64,000 nucleotides of DNA from Candidatus Dormiibacterota bacterium (GCA_019245575.1 JAFARE010000001.1:204015-268014); one strand, 5' to 3'. Positions 22,683 through 32,845 are shown, numbered from the stretch's first letter. Translations and numbers: made by a program. Notes: generated by a model not told the origin, from the letters alone.

Positions 22683-24140
22683 TTACGAGGTGACGGCGAC
22701 GGCTGCGGCGATCGCTGCGGCGCGCGCCGGGTCGCGCACGAGCCGTTGCAGCGCCTGCTGCCGCTCGGCCCACGCGTCCGCCTCGCCGACCAGCTCGGGG
22801 TGCTCCTCGATGAAGTGCGTCGTGTACTCGCCGGCGCGGAACCGCTCGTTGGACAGCACCGCCAGGTGATACGGGATGTTGGTGCGAATGCCGGTGATCA
22901 CGTACTCGAACAGCGCGCGCCGCATGCGGTCGATCGCCATCTCGCGCGAGGGTCCGTGCACGATGAGCTTCGCGATCATGGGGTCGTAGTTGGGCGACAC
23001 CAATCCCGGACCGGCGAGCGAGCTGTCGACGCGGACACCCGGCCCCGCGGGCTCGTGATAGCCGGTGACCTGTCCCGGTGAGGGCAGGAATCCCTTGGCG
23101 TAGTTCTCCGCATTGACGCGGCACTCGATCGCGTGGCCGCGCGGCTGCAGACCGTCCTGCGTGAACGACAGCGTCGCGCCGGCGGCTACGCGCAGCTGCT
23201 CGACGACGAGGTCCACGCCGTACACCAATTCGGTGATCGGATGCTCAACCTGCAGGCGCGTGTTCATCTCCAGGAAGAAGAATTCGCCGCGGCTGTAGAT
23301 GAACTCCACGGTTCCCGCATTGACGTACCCGACTGCGCGCGCCGCGGTGACCGCGGCCTCGCCCATGCGTGCGCGCTGCTCAGGGTCGATGACGGGCGAC
23401 GGCGACTCCTCGATGATCTTCTGGTGCCTGCGCTGCACCGAGCACTCGCGTTCGCCCAGGTGCACGACGTTGCCGTGCCCGTCGGCGATCACCTGGATCT
23501 CGATGTGGCGCGGCTCTTCCACGTACCGCTCCAGGAACACGGTGTCGTCACCAAAGGCGCGCGCCGCGGTGCTGCGCGCCGTCTCGACTCCCTCGCGCAG
23601 CTCGCGCTCGTCGCGCGCCACACGCATGCCGATGCCGCCACCGCCGGCGCTCGCCTTGATGAGCACGGGGTAGCCGACCTCCGCGGCCGCCGTCACCGCA
23701 TCCTCGACACTGCTGAGCGCATCGCTGCCGGGCACCACGGGCACGCCCGAGCTGACCATGCGCGCCCGCGCCGGCACCTTGCCGCCCATCACCGCCATCG
23801 CGTCGGCGGGCGGACCGACAAACGCGATCCCCACGTCAGCGCACGCGCGGGCGAACGCCTGGTTCTCGCTGAGGAACCCGTAGCCGGGATGCACCGCCTG
23901 CGCGCCGGTGCTGCGGGCCGCGTCGATGATCCGGTCGATGACGAGATACGACTGCGCCGACGGGGCCGGGCCGATCTCCACCGCCTCGTCGGCCAGCGTG
24001 ACGAACGCCGCGTTGCGGTCCGCCTCGCTGTGCACCGCCACCGTGCTGACGCCGAGGTCGCGGCACGCGCGGATCACGCGCACAGCGATCTCGCCGCGGT
24101 TGGCCACCAGCACCTTGTCGAACATGCGCGGCGCGCTCAC
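22683..24140 (-). CDS. accC: Biotin carboxylase subunit (AccC-like)
   Basis: Carboxylates protein-bound biotin using ATP and bicarbonate. The 485-aa protein begins MFDKVLVANRGEIAVRVIRACRD. It contains HPGYGFLSEN, the glycine-rich ATP loop KASAGGGGIGMRVA, FLEMNTRLQVEHPITE and ECRVNAEN. The GTG start at 24140 overlaps the stop of the upstream biotin-carrier gene (GTGA). The two would form a biotin carboxylase plus carrier pair. No accD or other acyl-CoA carboxyltransferase is in the window, so the final acceptor is unknown. Confidence 0.93.
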   Translation of the reverse strand: MSAPRMFDKVLVANRGEIAVRVIRACRDLGVSTVAVHSEADRNAAFVTLADEAVEIGPAPSAQSYLVIDRIIDAARSTGAQAVHPGYGFLSENQAFARACADVGIAFVGPPADAMAVMGGKVPARARMVSSGVPVVPGSDALSSVEDAVTAAAEVGYPVLIKASAGGGGIGMRVARDERELREGVETARSTAARAFGDDTVFLERYVEEPRHIEIQVIADGHGNVVHLGERECSVQRRHQKIIEESPSPVIDPEQRARMGEAAVTAARAVGYVNAGTVEFIYSRGEFFFLEMNTRLQVEHPITELVYGVDLVVEQLRVAAGATLSFTQDGLQPRGHAIECRVNAENYAKGFLPSPGQVTGYHEPAGPGVRVDSSLAGPGLVSPNYDPMIAKLIVHGPSREMAIDRMRRALFEYVITGIRTNIPYHLAVLSNERFRAGEYTTHFIEEHPELVGEADAWAERQQALQRLVRDPARAAAIAAAVAVTS

Positions 24141-25927
24141 TCGACGTGCACCAGCGGGTCGCGCGGGCTCACCACGTCGCCTTCCTTCACGTACACGTGC
24201 GTGACGGTGCCGCTGCGCGTGGCCGTGATGTCGTTCTGCATCTTCATCGCTTCGAGCACCGCCACGACGTCGCCGAGGTTGACGGCGTCCCCCTGCTTCA
24301 CGTTGAGCTTGAGCAGCAGACCCTGCATCGGCGCGACCACGGTCCCCTCGCGCACGGGCGGCGGTCCCTGCGCCGCGGTGTGAGCGGGTTCCGGCGCGCC
24401 GCCGCCGCCAAACGCGCCGATGACGCGCACCGCGTAGGACTGCCCGTCGACCTCGACGGTGAGCTCGCGCGCGCTCTGCGCCGGGGCCGCCTCGGCTGCG
24501 TCATGAGACTCGACGGCGACCGGTTCGTGCTCGGTCGCGGCCTCCTCGCTCGGTTCGGGCGCCGGTTCGTCGCCGAGTCGCTCCGTTGCCGCCTCGCCGC
24601 GGCGCAGCGCAAGGTACTCGGCAGGGAACAGCGCGAACGTCGCCGCGGCCGTGTCGTCGACGTCGGCGACGCCCTCGCGCTTCAGGGCTCGCCGCGCCGA
24701 TGGCATCGCCGGTTCGAGCAGGTCCGCGGGACGGAGCGTGATCGGCTCCTCCCGGCCGTTGACGAGGCGGCGGATCTCCGCGTCGACCGGGTGCGGCGGC
24801 GAACCGTACAGGCCGAGGAAGTAATCCTTCACCTCCTGGCTGATGGAGGCGTAGCGGTCGCCTTCGACGACGTTGTACACAGCCTGCGTGGCGATGATCT
24901 CGGTGAGCGGTGTCACCAGCGGCGGCGAGCCCAGCTCGCGACGCACGCGCGCGACCTCCTCCTCCACATCGCCGAGCTTTCCCAGCGCATCGCGGTCGCG
25001 CAGCTCCGCGAGCGCGTGTCCCATGGCCGACGGTGGCAGCAATCCGCGCAGCGCTGATGTGTCGAGGCGCATCGCCAGCGCATCCATCACGTCGTTGTAG
25101 TGCGTGAGGTTCTGCTCCAGCGTCAACGCCGCGTCTGCGATGGGATCGAGCGCCAGCCCAGGGTCCACGTCGCTGCCGGCGAAGCCCGCGATCACCGCCT
25201 CGGCTGCGGGCATCGAGGCGCCACCCGCGAGAGGGGAGAGCGCGACATCGATGCGCGACGCGCCGGCGCCGGCGGCGACGTACGACGCGAGCGTGGCCTG
25301 TCCCGTCTGCGCGGCGATCGACACGGCGACGGGGACGCCCGTCGCGCTGCGCAGCGCAGCCACCGTCTCGCCGGCGCGCGCAGCCACGAGCGTTCCCAGC
25401 GGGTCGTGCAGGCACAGCGAGGGATACCCCGCGTCGACCAGCCGGCGTCCCAGCGCGACGACGCGGTCCACGTCGTGCTCCGGCGAGTGGCTGTAAACGA
25501 TCACTCCCTCGGCCTGCTTTCCCGCCTTGTGGATCGCGGCGGCGCAGCGCGTGAGGTTGCGCACGTCGTTGAGCGGGTCGTAGCAGCGGAAGATGTCGAC
25601 ACCGCCGGCCGCTGCCGCCGCGATGAACGCATCCACCACATCGTCGGCGACATGGCGGTGGCCCACCAGCGCCTGGCCCCCGATCATCGCGAGCAGCGGT
25701 GTGATCGGCGCCGCCGCGCGAATGGCGCGCAGGCGCTCCCACGGATCCTCGCCGAGAAAACGCAGCGACGCCTCGAACGTCGAGCCTCCGAAGACGTCCA
25801 GCGCAGCGAAGCCGCATGCGTCGAGCCGCTCGGCGACGGGGACGGCGTGGCGCTGGCGCAGCCGGCTGACCAGGAGCGCCTGCTGCCCGTGGCGGAGCGA
25901 TGTCTCCACCAATTCGAGCCGGGGCAT
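24137..25927 (-). CDS. Biotin-carrier protein fused to an OadA/PycB-like carboxyltransferase domain lacking its metal ligands
   Basis: A 596-aa protein laid out like the alpha subunit of oxaloacetate decarboxylase or PycB: TIM-barrel domain (about 1-270), PYC/OADA region (about 280-440), acidic Ala/Glu/Pro linker, and a biotinyl domain with Lys562 in EAMKMQ. The barrel aligns throughout ([37 protein letters not shown]), yet the catalytic residues are changed. LRDAxQS is LRHGQQA (His13), the LLRGQN Arg is Gly83, the carbamylated-Lys motif IKDMAG is LHDPLG (His174), and HxHDTSG is SIAAQTG (Ser203, Ala205). Carboxyltransfer at this site is therefore doubtful. The start at 25927 follows a TAGAAT box by 7 nt; the track start is six codons longer. 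Confidence 0.88.
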   Translation of the reverse strand: MPRLELVETSLRHGQQALLVSRLRQRHAVPVAERLDACGFAALDVFGGSTFEASLRFLGEDPWERLRAIRAAAPITPLLAMIGGQALVGHRHVADDVVDAFIAAAAAGGVDIFRCYDPLNDVRNLTRCAAAIHKAGKQAEGVIVYSHSPEHDVDRVVALGRRLVDAGYPSLCLHDPLGTLVAARAGETVAALRSATGVPVAVSIAAQTGQATLASYVAAGAGASRIDVALSPLAGGASMPAAEAVIAGFAGSDVDPGLALDPIADAALTLEQNLTHYNDVMDALAMRLDTSALRGLLPPSAMGHALAELRDRDALGKLGDVEEEVARVRRELGSPPLVTPLTEIIATQAVYNVVEGDRYASISQEVKDYFLGLYGSPPHPVDAEIRRLVNGREEPITLRPADLLEPAMPSARRALKREGVADVDDTAAATFALFPAEYLALRRGEAATERLGDEPAPEPSEEAATEHEPVAVESHDAAEAAPAQSARELTVEVDGQSYAVRVIGAFGGGGAPEPAHTAAQGPPPVREGTVVAPMQGLLLKLNVKQGDAVNLGDVVAVLEAMKMQNDITATRSGTVTHVYVKEGDVVSPRDPLVHVE

Positions 25928-25934
25928 CCGGCGC

Positions 25935-25940
25935 ATTCTA
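25935..25940 (-). promoter_or_regulatory. -10 box (TAGAAT) of the biotin-carrier/accC operon
   Basis: On the minus strand TAGAAT, then 7 nt (GCGCCGG), then the ATG at 25927. It lies in the 57-nt gap after purE and separates this operon from the purine genes upstream. It also indicates that the ORF-track start at 25945, which would lie upstream of the -10, is not used. Confidence 0.55.
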
Positions 25941-25984
25941 GCCACCGGTGTCGATCGCCCCCGCGCGGTGGAGTGCGCTGCTGC

Positions 25985-26479
25985 TCAGGCGCTGAAGCCG
26001 GCCGGGAGCTCCACGCTCTCGCGCATGCGCGCCCGCTGCGCGAGAATCGCGCGCTCCACCTCCGGGTCGGCGACGGCGAGGATCTCCGCCGCCAGGTGGC
26101 CCGCGTTGCGCGCGCCCATCTCACCGACGGCGACGGTGGCAACGGGGATCCCCGGCGGCATCTGCGCGATGCTCAAGAGGGAGTCGAAGCCCGCCAGCGG
26201 CGTGGCCGCGAGCGGGACCCCGATGACCGGAAGCGGCGTGATCGACGCGAGGACCCCGGGCAAGTGCGCCGCCGCGCCGGCACCCGCGACCAGCACGCGC
26301 AGTCCTCGAGCCTTCGCCGCGAGCCCGTAGGCGCGCACAACGTCGCCGGCGCGGTGCGCTGACATCACGCCGATCTCCCAGCCGACGCCGTAGCCGTCGA
26401 GCACCTCGCCGCAGAGGCGCATGACGGGAAGATCAGACTTGCTCCCCACCACGATGCCGACGCGCAGTTCAGCGCTCAT
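25985..26479 (-). CDS. purE: N5-carboxyaminoimidazole ribonucleotide mutase (PurE)
   Basis: Isomerises N5-CAIR to CAIR. The 164-aa protein has [17 protein letters not shown], the catalytic SAHRAGD motif, and [26 protein letters not shown]. This is the class I form, which normally needs PurK to make N5-CAIR; no purK is in the window. It lies 3 nt after purD. Confidence 0.95.
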   Translation of the reverse strand: MSAELRVGIVVGSKSDLPVMRLCGEVLDGYGVGWEIGVMSAHRAGDVVRAYGLAAKARGLRVLVAGAGAAAHLPGVLASITPLPVIGVPLAATPLAGFDSLLSIAQMPPGIPVATVAVGEMGARNAGHLAAEILAVADPEVERAILAQRARMRESVELPAGFSA

Positions 26480-26482
26480 GTG

Positions 26483-27763
26483 TCAGCGTCCGATCGCGAG
26501 GGCCGTCGCACCGACGGCGCCGATGTCTGCCCGGTACCACATCCCGTCGAAGCGCACGCGTGAGATGTTCGCGTATGCGCACTCCCGCGCGCTCGCCAGG
26601 TCGTCGGCGACGGCCGTGAGGCAGAGCACTCGCCCGCCGGATGTGACCAGCCCGCCCCCGTGCTCACGCGTCCCCGCGTGGAAGCAGAGAACGTCGTCAG
26701 CCACATCCTCCAGTCCCGCGATCACCTCACCGGTGCGCGCGCTCGCCGGATAGCCGGCGCTCGCGGCGACGACACCGACGGCGCAGCCCGTGCGCGACAC
26801 CGCGGTTCCCGGCTGCACGCCGCCACGCGCGCACGCTTCGAAGAGCGGCAGTGCCGGCTCGCCGAGCAGGGGAAGCACCACCTGCGCCTCGGGGTCGCCG
26901 AAGCGGGCGTTGAACTCGAGCACCTGTGGCCCGGAGTCGGTGAGCATGATGCCCGCGTACAGGCAACCGGCGAACGGCGTTCCCCGCTCGCGGAGTGCGT
27001 CGACGCAGGGCTGCAGCACGCGGCGCACGATCAGGTCGACGGGCGCGGCGGGCATCGGCGCCACCGCGCCCATGCCGCCCGTGTTGGGCCCGGTGTCACC
27101 GTCGTGCGCGCGCTTGTGGTCGCGCGATGTCGGCAGCACGCGCACGTTGCGGCCGTCGGTGACGCAGAGCACGCTCACCTCGTCGCCCGCGAGCAGCTCC
27201 TCGACGACCACACGGTCCCCGGCCGCGCCGAACCGCGCCTCCTGCAGGCACGCGTCGACGGCTCCGCGAGCGGCCTCGACCGACTCACACACCACAACAC
27301 CCTTGCCCAGGGCCAGCCCATCCGCCTTCACCACGCAGCGGCCGTTGTGCTCGTCGATGAACGCGTCGACGCGGCCCCGGTCGCTTGCGCTGCCCGAGGC
27401 CCAGCGCGCCGTGGGGATGCCCGCGTCGTCCATCAGCGCCTTGGCGAACGACTTGGACGACTCGATGTGCGCCGCAGCAGCGGTGGGGCCGAACACCGCG
27501 ATCCCGGAATCGAAGCACGCATCTGCCACACCCGCGGCGGCAGCCGCATCCGGGCCGATGACGACGAGGTCCGCCGCACGCTCGCGCGCGAGGCGCGCCA
27601 CGGCGGCCGCGTCGGTGGCGTCGAGGCTCACGTTCTCCGCGATGCGCGCGGTACCACCGTTGCCCGGCGCGACGATGAGCTCGACGTCGTCGCGGCCGCG
27701 CGCGCACGCCCACCCGAGCGCGTGCTCGCGACCGCCGCCGCCGACGATGAGAACGCGCGTCAT
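26483..27763 (-). CDS. purD: Phosphoribosylamine-glycine ligase (GARS, PurD)
   Basis: ATP-grasp enzyme making GAR from phosphoribosylamine and glycine. It begins MTRVLIVGGGGREHALGW and has VVKADGLALGKGVVV, SRDHKRAHDGDTGPNTGGMGA and VLEFNARFGDPEAQVV. The conserved GPEAPLVAG is GPDAAAAAG here, a small departure near the N-domain. The ATG at 27763 gives 426 aa, the usual length; the track extends 26 residues upstream without homology. An 82-nt gap without obvious signals separates it from guaA. Confidence 0.95.
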   Translation of the reverse strand: MTRVLIVGGGGREHALGWACARGRDDVELIVAPGNGGTARIAENVSLDATDAAAVARLARERAADLVVIGPDAAAAAGVADACFDSGIAVFGPTAAAAHIESSKSFAKALMDDAGIPTARWASGSASDRGRVDAFIDEHNGRCVVKADGLALGKGVVVCESVEAARGAVDACLQEARFGAAGDRVVVEELLAGDEVSVLCVTDGRNVRVLPTSRDHKRAHDGDTGPNTGGMGAVAPMPAAPVDLIVRRVLQPCVDALRERGTPFAGCLYAGIMLTDSGPQVLEFNARFGDPEAQVVLPLLGEPALPLFEACARGGVQPGTAVSRTGCAVGVVAASAGYPASARTGEVIAGLEDVADDVLCFHAGTREHGGGLVTSGGRVLCLTAVADDLASARECAYANISRVRFDGMWYRADIGAVGATALAIGR

Positions 27764-27845
27764 GCGTGCGTAGGGCGGTGCGGCACCAGCGGACACCGAC
27801 CGCGTGCCCCGACGGCCGGTCCCCCCACGTCTCTCGACCACGAGT

Positions 27846-29426
27846 TCACTCCCATTCGATCGTCGACGGGGGTTTGCTCGAGATGTCGTACACGACGCGG
27901 TTCACGCCGGCGACCTCGTTGACGATGCGCCGGCTGATGACGCCGAGCACGTCGTAGGGCACCTTTGCCCAGTCGGCCGTCATGCCGTCCTCGCTCTCCA
28001 CGATGCGGACCGCGACGACGTTGGCGTAGGTGCGGAAGTCTCCCATCACGCCCACCGACGACACCGGCGTGAGGATCGCGAACGACTGCCACACCTTGCG
28101 GTACAGGCCGCTGCGCTTGACCTCGTCGATGACCACCCAGTCGGCGGCGCGCAGCGTCTCCAGCCGCTCCGCCGTGACCTCGCCAATGACACGGATCGCC
28201 AGGCCGGGGCCGGGAAACGGCTGCCGCCACACCATGTCTTCGGGAAGGCCCAGCGCGGATCCGACCGCGCGCACCTCGTCCTTGAAGAGATAGCGCAGCG
28301 GCTCCACCAGCGTGAAGCGCAGGTCCTCGGGCAGCCCGCCGACGTTGTGATGGGTCTTGATCGTCTGCGCGCTGCCCGTGTCGTGTGACGTCGACTCGAT
28401 CACGTCGGGGTACACCGTCCCCTGCGCCAGGAAGCCGATGTCTCCCAGCGAACGCGCCTGTTCCTCGAACACGCGGATGAAGGTGCGGCCGATGCGCCGC
28501 CGCTTCTCCTCGGGGTCGACGACCCCGCGCAGCGCCTCGAGGAACTGGTTGGTCGCGTCGACGTGCACCAGGTTGATGTGGCGCTGCCGCGACATGACGT
28601 CCACCACGCGGTCGCCCTCGCCGCGGCGCAACAACCCGTTGTCGACGAAGACGCAGGTGAGCTGGTCGCCGACCGCGCGGTGCACCAGCGTCGCCGCCAC
28701 CGCGGAGTCGACCCCGCCGCTCAGTGCGCAGAGGACCCGTCCGTCGCCGACGCGCATGCGGATGTCGGCCACGGCCATCTCGATGAACGACGCGGGCACC
28801 CACGTGCCCGCGCAACCGCACACGTTCATCAGGAAGTTGCGCAGCACATCCTTGCCGAGCGGCGTGTGCGCGACCTCGACGTGGAACTGGATGCCGAAGC
28901 GTCCGCTGGGGCCGGCGAACGCCGCGCACGGCGAGTTGAGCGAGTGGGCGATGGGCCGGAACCCGTCGGGCAGGCGCGTGATGATGTCGCCGTGCGACAT
29001 CCACACGGACAGCTCGCGCGGCAGGCGCTCGAACAGCCCGGCGTCATCGTCGACGTTGACCGATGCGTGCCCGTACTCGCGGCGCGTCGCGGGCTGCACC
29101 TCGCCGCCGAGGTCGCGCGCCAGCAGCTGCATGCCATAGCAGATGCCGAGGATGGGAATGCCGAGCTCGTAGACCGCGGGGTCCGGGCGCGGCGCGCCCG
29201 CGTCGTACACCGACGCCGGACCGCCGCTGAAGATGAGCCCGCGAGGCGCGCGGCGCCGCACCTCGTCAGCGCTGATGCCGCCCGGCACCAGCTCGCAGTA
29301 GACCTTCGCCTCGCGCACGCGGCGCGCGATCAGCTGGCTGTACTGCGAACCGAAATCAAGGACGAGAACCGAATCCTGCGCAACCTGGTTGTCGCGCGCT
29401 GGTGCATCTCGCACCAGCGTCGTCAT
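27846..29426 (-). CDS. guaA: GMP synthase, glutamine-hydrolysing (GuaA)
   Basis: Aminates XMP to GMP. The 526-aa protein has a class I glutaminase domain ([35 protein letters not shown] with the nucleophile Cys, [12 protein letters not shown] with His and Glu), the PP-loop [17 protein letters not shown], and the dimerisation domain ending KPPSTIEWE. The start is ATG 29426, overlapping the guaB3 stop as ATGA; the longer track start is inside guaB3. Confidence 0.97.
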   Translation of the reverse strand: MTTLVRDAPARDNQVAQDSVLVLDFGSQYSQLIARRVREAKVYCELVPGGISADEVRRRAPRGLIFSGGPASVYDAGAPRPDPAVYELGIPILGICYGMQLLARDLGGEVQPATRREYGHASVNVDDDAGLFERLPRELSVWMSHGDIITRLPDGFRPIAHSLNSPCAAFAGPSGRFGIQFHVEVAHTPLGKDVLRNFLMNVCGCAGTWVPASFIEMAVADIRMRVGDGRVLCALSGGVDSAVAATLVHRAVGDQLTCVFVDNGLLRRGEGDRVVDVMSRQRHINLVHVDATNQFLEALRGVVDPEEKRRRIGRTFIRVFEEQARSLGDIGFLAQGTVYPDVIESTSHDTGSAQTIKTHHNVGGLPEDLRFTLVEPLRYLFKDEVRAVGSALGLPEDMVWRQPFPGPGLAIRVIGEVTAERLETLRAADWVVIDEVKRSGLYRKVWQSFAILTPVSSVGVMGDFRTYANVVAVRIVESEDGMTADWAKVPYDVLGVISRRIVNEVAGVNRVVYDISSKPPSTIEWE

Positions 29427-30583
29427 AGGCCCATGCCGACGCGCTGTTCGCGCTGCTGCACCTTGCCCTCGGTCTTGATGGCGGGGGCGACCACCATCTC
29501 GGTGTCCTGAAACTCCGCGATGCTGCGCGCGCCGCACACGCCCATGGCGCTCTTCAGCGCCCCGACCAGGTTCATGCTGCCGTCGTCGACGTGCGCCGGT
29601 CCGAAGAGGATCTCGCGCAGCGACCCCTTCACCCCGGTGCGGATGCGCGTGCCGCGCGGCAGGTTCGGGTCGGGCGTGGCCATGCCCCAGTGATTGCCCT
29701 TTCCCGCGGCCTCGGTTGCGGCCGCGAAGATCGAGCCGATCATCACGGCGTCGGCGCCACTGGCGAACGCCTTGGCCACATCGCCACCGAGCCGCATGCC
29801 GCCGTCGGTGATGATCGCGACTCGCTCGCCGCTGCGGCGCTGATGGTCATCGCGCGCCGCGGCGCAGTCACTGGTGGCCGTGACCTGGGGAACGCCGACG
29901 CCGAGCACAGCGCGCGTCGTGCACGCCGCGCCGGGCCCGACACCCACCAGCAGCCCCTTGATGCCGGTGTCCATCAGCTCCAGCGCGGTGGCGTAGTCGA
30001 CGCAGTTCCCCGCGACCACGGGGATGTCGACCGACGAGGTGAGGTCGCGGAACGACAGGTGGCGGTACGACTTGCTCATGTGCCGCGCGGTCAGCACCGT
30101 GCCCTGCACCACGAACACGTCACCGCCCGCCTCCTGCACGATCGGCGCCCGCCGCTCCGCATGGGCCGGCACGGTCGACACCGCGCATGGCACGCCGGCC
30201 GCCTTGATCTCCTCGACACGCTGGCCGATCAGCCCGTCCTGCACCGGGGCGGTGTAGAGCTTCTGCAGCAGGACGTTGATCTTCTCGGCCGGCGCCTCGG
30301 CGATCTCCTTCAGCACGCCGGCGGGATCCTCGTAGCGGGTCTGGACGCCGTCCAGGTTCAGCACCGCGAGCCCGCCCAATCGGCCCATCTCCGCCGCGAA
30401 CGCGGTGTCGACCACCCCGTCCATGGCCGCGGCCACGAAGGGGATGTCGAGCCTGCATCCGTCGAGCGCGAAGGAGAGGTCGATCTCCTCGGGGTTGATC
30501 GTGATCCGCCCAGGCACGAGCGCCACCTCGTCGAAGCCGTACGCTCGTCTTGCCCGCTTCGAGCGCCCCAACTCCAACTCCAT
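29423..30583 (-). CDS. guaB3: GuaB3-family IMP dehydrogenase (no CBS domains)
   Basis: Predicted to oxidise IMP to XMP. At 386 aa it lacks CBS domains and matches the GuaB3 type known from actinobacteria and cyanobacteria: [22 protein letters not shown], the phosphate-binding and catalytic Cys loop [36 protein letters not shown] and the flap region [13 protein letters not shown]. It is the only IMPDH-like gene here and is coupled to guaA, which supports a real role in GMP synthesis. A canonical GuaB could still exist elsewhere. It leads a guaB3-guaA-purD-purE run. Confidence 0.92.
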   Translation of the reverse strand: MELELGRSKRARRAYGFDEVALVPGRITINPEEIDLSFALDGCRLDIPFVAAAMDGVVDTAFAAEMGRLGGLAVLNLDGVQTRYEDPAGVLKEIAEAPAEKINVLLQKLYTAPVQDGLIGQRVEEIKAAGVPCAVSTVPAHAERRAPIVQEAGGDVFVVQGTVLTARHMSKSYRHLSFRDLTSSVDIPVVAGNCVDYATALELMDTGIKGLLVGVGPGAACTTRAVLGVGVPQVTATSDCAAARDDHQRRSGERVAIITDGGMRLGGDVAKAFASGADAVMIGSIFAAATEAAGKGNHWGMATPDPNLPRGTRIRTGVKGSLREILFGPAHVDDGSMNLVGALKSAMGVCGARSIAEFQDTEMVVAPAIKTEGKVQQREQRVGMGL

Positions 30584-30589
30584 CAGGGG

Positions 30590-30595
30590 ATTCTA
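30590..30595 (-). promoter_or_regulatory. -10 box (TAGAAT) of the guaB3 operon, 6 nt before ATG
   Basis: TAGAAT, CCCCTG, ATG on the minus strand. Transcription would start essentially at the A of the start codon, consistent with a leaderless mRNA. Confidence 0.6.
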
Positions 30596-30655
30596 TCAAA
30601 CCGGCTGGGGCCGGCCAGCCGCCAAGCGCACCATCTTGGGCCGGAGACCGCCGCC

Positions 30656-30680
30656 GGCCACCACATGTAGTGGTCCGGCC
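30656..30680 (-). terminator. Hairpin just after the acyltransferase stop
   Basis: ACCAC / GTGGT with an ATGTA loop, extended by GGCC / GGCC across a 2-nt bulge, starts 5 nt past the plsC-like stop. A second hairpin (CGGCTGG / CCAGCCG) lies at 30602-30621. Neither is followed by a T-run on the minus strand, so termination is only plausible. Confidence 0.3.
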
Positions 30681-30685
30681 CGCGA

Positions 30686-31690
30686 TCAACCCCGGAAGAC
30701 CGACCGCCGCTCCATCAGCTCCTCGACGAGTCCGTACTGGATGCGGTCGCGCACCGTGTCGGAGATGCGCATGACCACCGACGGGTCGGCCGCCGCCCCG
30801 GCGTCGTACTCGTCGGTCCGGATCGGCTCGTGGAAGCGGATGCGCCACTTGCTCGGCAGGGGGATCAGCCCCAGCGGCCCCAGCCAGGGCCACGTGGGCG
30901 TCACCGGGAAGTAGGGCATGCCGAAGAGGCGGGCCACGAGCTGGAGGTCGCCGATCATCGGATATATCTCCTCCGAGCCGACCACCGAGATCGGGATGAT
31001 CGGAGCGCCCGCGCGCAGCGCCACCTCGACAAAGCCTCCGCGGCCGAATCGCCGCAGCCGGTAGCGCTCGGAGAACGGCTTGCCGGTGCCCCGCACCCCC
31101 TCGGGGAACACCAGGACCAGCTCGCCCTTGCGCAGCAGGCGGACCGAGTCGTCAGGGTGCCCCAGGGTCTGGCCGGTGCGGCGCAGGAACCACGACAGCA
31201 TGGGCAGACCGCCGAACCACGAAGCGATCAACGCGCGCGTGTATCGGTCAACTGCGTCTAGAACTGCCACCTCGATCATCGCGCCGTCGAAGGGCAGCAC
31301 GCCGGAGTGATTGGAGACGAGCAGGGCCGCGCCGCTGCTCGGCACGTGCTCGAGGCCCGAGGTCTCAACGCGCCAGTATTTCTTGTACAGCAAGCGGAAC
31401 AGCGGTACCAGCGCGTTGGTGAACTCGCGGTCGAAGCCGAAGTCATCGACGTCGTAGTTGCCCCGGCTGTGCGCGCTGCGCACCTCCGCCGCGCGATATC
31501 CGAAGGAGACGATCTCCTGCAGCGACTCGAGGTCGATGACGTCGCGTCCGGTCATCTCGCGCAGGCGCATGGCGAGCGACCCCGTGGCCGACATCGCGGT
31601 CATGGGCAGCTCCTTGCGCATGCGCTCGAGCCGGCTGGGCGTGCGCCGGTGACCGTTGCTGCCGGCGCGTCCCACCGCCTGCTGGGTCAT
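30686..31690 (-). CDS. PlsC-like lysophospholipid acyltransferase family protein
   Basis: A 334-aa acyltransferase-fold protein likely acting at the membrane on lipid intermediates. The acceptor motif is VSNHSGVLPFDG (an HX6D-like variant of the usual HX4D), followed by FPEGVRGTGKPF and APIIPISVVGSEEIYP. About 70 N-terminal residues are extra to the core. The start is ATG 31690, overlapping the epimerase stop (ATGA). The pairing resembles mycobacterial Rv0502 next to Rv0501; the substrate is not known. Confidence is high for the fold and moderate for the activity. Confidence 0.82.
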   Translation of the reverse strand: MTQQAVGRAGSNGHRRTPSRLERMRKELPMTAMSATGSLAMRLREMTGRDVIDLESLQEIVSFGYRAAEVRSAHSRGNYDVDDFGFDREFTNALVPLFRLLYKKYWRVETSGLEHVPSSGAALLVSNHSGVLPFDGAMIEVAVLDAVDRYTRALIASWFGGLPMLSWFLRRTGQTLGHPDDSVRLLRKGELVLVFPEGVRGTGKPFSERYRLRRFGRGGFVEVALRAGAPIIPISVVGSEEIYPMIGDLQLVARLFGMPYFPVTPTWPWLGPLGLIPLPSKWRIRFHEPIRTDEYDAGAAADPSVVMRISDTVRDRIQYGLVEELMERRSVFRG

Positions 31691-32823
31691 GACTGCGCGG
31701 GCGCGCGGCGCGGCTTGCGCCGGCGCCGGACGGGCCGCGTGGGCGCGGGCATCGCGGCGGGGGCGTGTCCATTCCCGGCGGGGCGGCGCGCGCGCAAGAA
31801 CTCCTCGAGCTCGGCCTCGTACTGATAGGCGGGCTCGGCGCGCACGATGTCGCGAACGCGGCGGTTGCGCGCGTGCGCCTGAACGGTCTCGGCCGAGCTG
31901 TGCTGCACCACATCGCCGAGCCGCGCGCACAGCGCGCCGGTGTCGACCACACGCCCGTACTGCAGGAGTCGCAGCAGGTGAGGCGAGAACCCCACCGGCG
32001 CGATGCGCTCCAGCGCCAGCATGGCGAGCGAGCTGCCGATGAAGGGGATCACGGGCAGGTTGACCTTGCCCATCGTCTGCACCGCCTGGCTGAGGAGCAC
32101 GATGCCCGGTCCGGCGACGTTGAACGTGCCCGAGTGGTCCTCGAGCACGACGCGCTCCAGAACACGGACCGCGTCCTCCTCGTCGAGGAACTGCAAACGC
32201 GGGTCGAACCCCGCGATGGTGGGCACGACGGGCAGGTCGAACAGGCGCACGAACGGGGTGTCGTGCGTCGGCCCCAGCACGTTGGCGAAGCGCAGCAGCG
32301 TGACAACCGCGTTGGGCCGGCGCAGGCGGAAGTCACGCACATACGCCTCGACCTCGTCCAGGTCGCGCGTGAACGTGTCCCGCGGCGGCGCCTTGCGCGC
32401 CATGTCCTCCGCCCAGAAGGACGGGTCGTCGGGCTCGCTGCCGTAGATCGCGGTGCTCGACTTCACCACCAGCTTGCGCACCGGGCTGTCGGCTGCGCTG
32501 CAGGCCGCGATCAGGTTCATCGTGCCGATGACGTTGGTCTCGTGCACCACGCGCGCGCTGGCCCGCCGGGGGTCGACGATGAGGCCGGCGTGCACCACGG
32601 TGTCGATGTCCATCGCGTGCAGCAGCTTCCCGATCAGGCTGTGGCGGATGTCGGCGCGCACATAGTCGGTGCGCTTCAGCTCGACCAGCGGGGCGCGCGT
32701 GTCCACCGCAACGATCGCCTCTACCGAGGGGTCCTCCTCGAGACGCCGGGCTAGGTGCGACCCCCAGAATCGCGAAACGCCGGTGATCAGGATGCGCCGC
32801 GGTTCGCCCACGAGACCAGGCAT
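31687..32823 (-). CDS. NAD-dependent epimerase/dehydratase (extended SDR) family protein
   Basis: A 378-aa extended SDR-like protein. The Rossmann motif ILITGVSRFWGSHLARRL departs from GxxGxxG in the middle positions (GVSRFWG). Further landmarks are DTVVHAGLIVDPR and VVKSSTAIYGSEPDD, but the catalytic YxxxK is not obvious (DEVEAYVRDFRLRR). It may therefore be a binding or sensing SDR rather than an epimerase. The tail is basic and Pro/Ala-rich (RRRRKPRRAPAQS). The start is ATG 32823. It is the first gene of a two-gene operon with the acyltransferase, similar to mycobacterial Rv0501-Rv0502. Confidence 0.78.
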   Translation of the reverse strand: MPGLVGEPRRILITGVSRFWGSHLARRLEEDPSVEAIVAVDTRAPLVELKRTDYVRADIRHSLIGKLLHAMDIDTVVHAGLIVDPRRASARVVHETNVIGTMNLIAACSAADSPVRKLVVKSSTAIYGSEPDDPSFWAEDMARKAPPRDTFTRDLDEVEAYVRDFRLRRPNAVVTLLRFANVLGPTHDTPFVRLFDLPVVPTIAGFDPRLQFLDEEDAVRVLERVVLEDHSGTFNVAGPGIVLLSQAVQTMGKVNLPVIPFIGSSLAMLALERIAPVGFSPHLLRLLQYGRVVDTGALCARLGDVVQHSSAETVQAHARNRRVRDIVRAEPAYQYEAELEEFLRARRPAGNGHAPAAMPAPTRPVRRRRKPRRAPAQS

Positions 32824-32845
32824 CGTACCGCGGGTGGCCGCCCGA

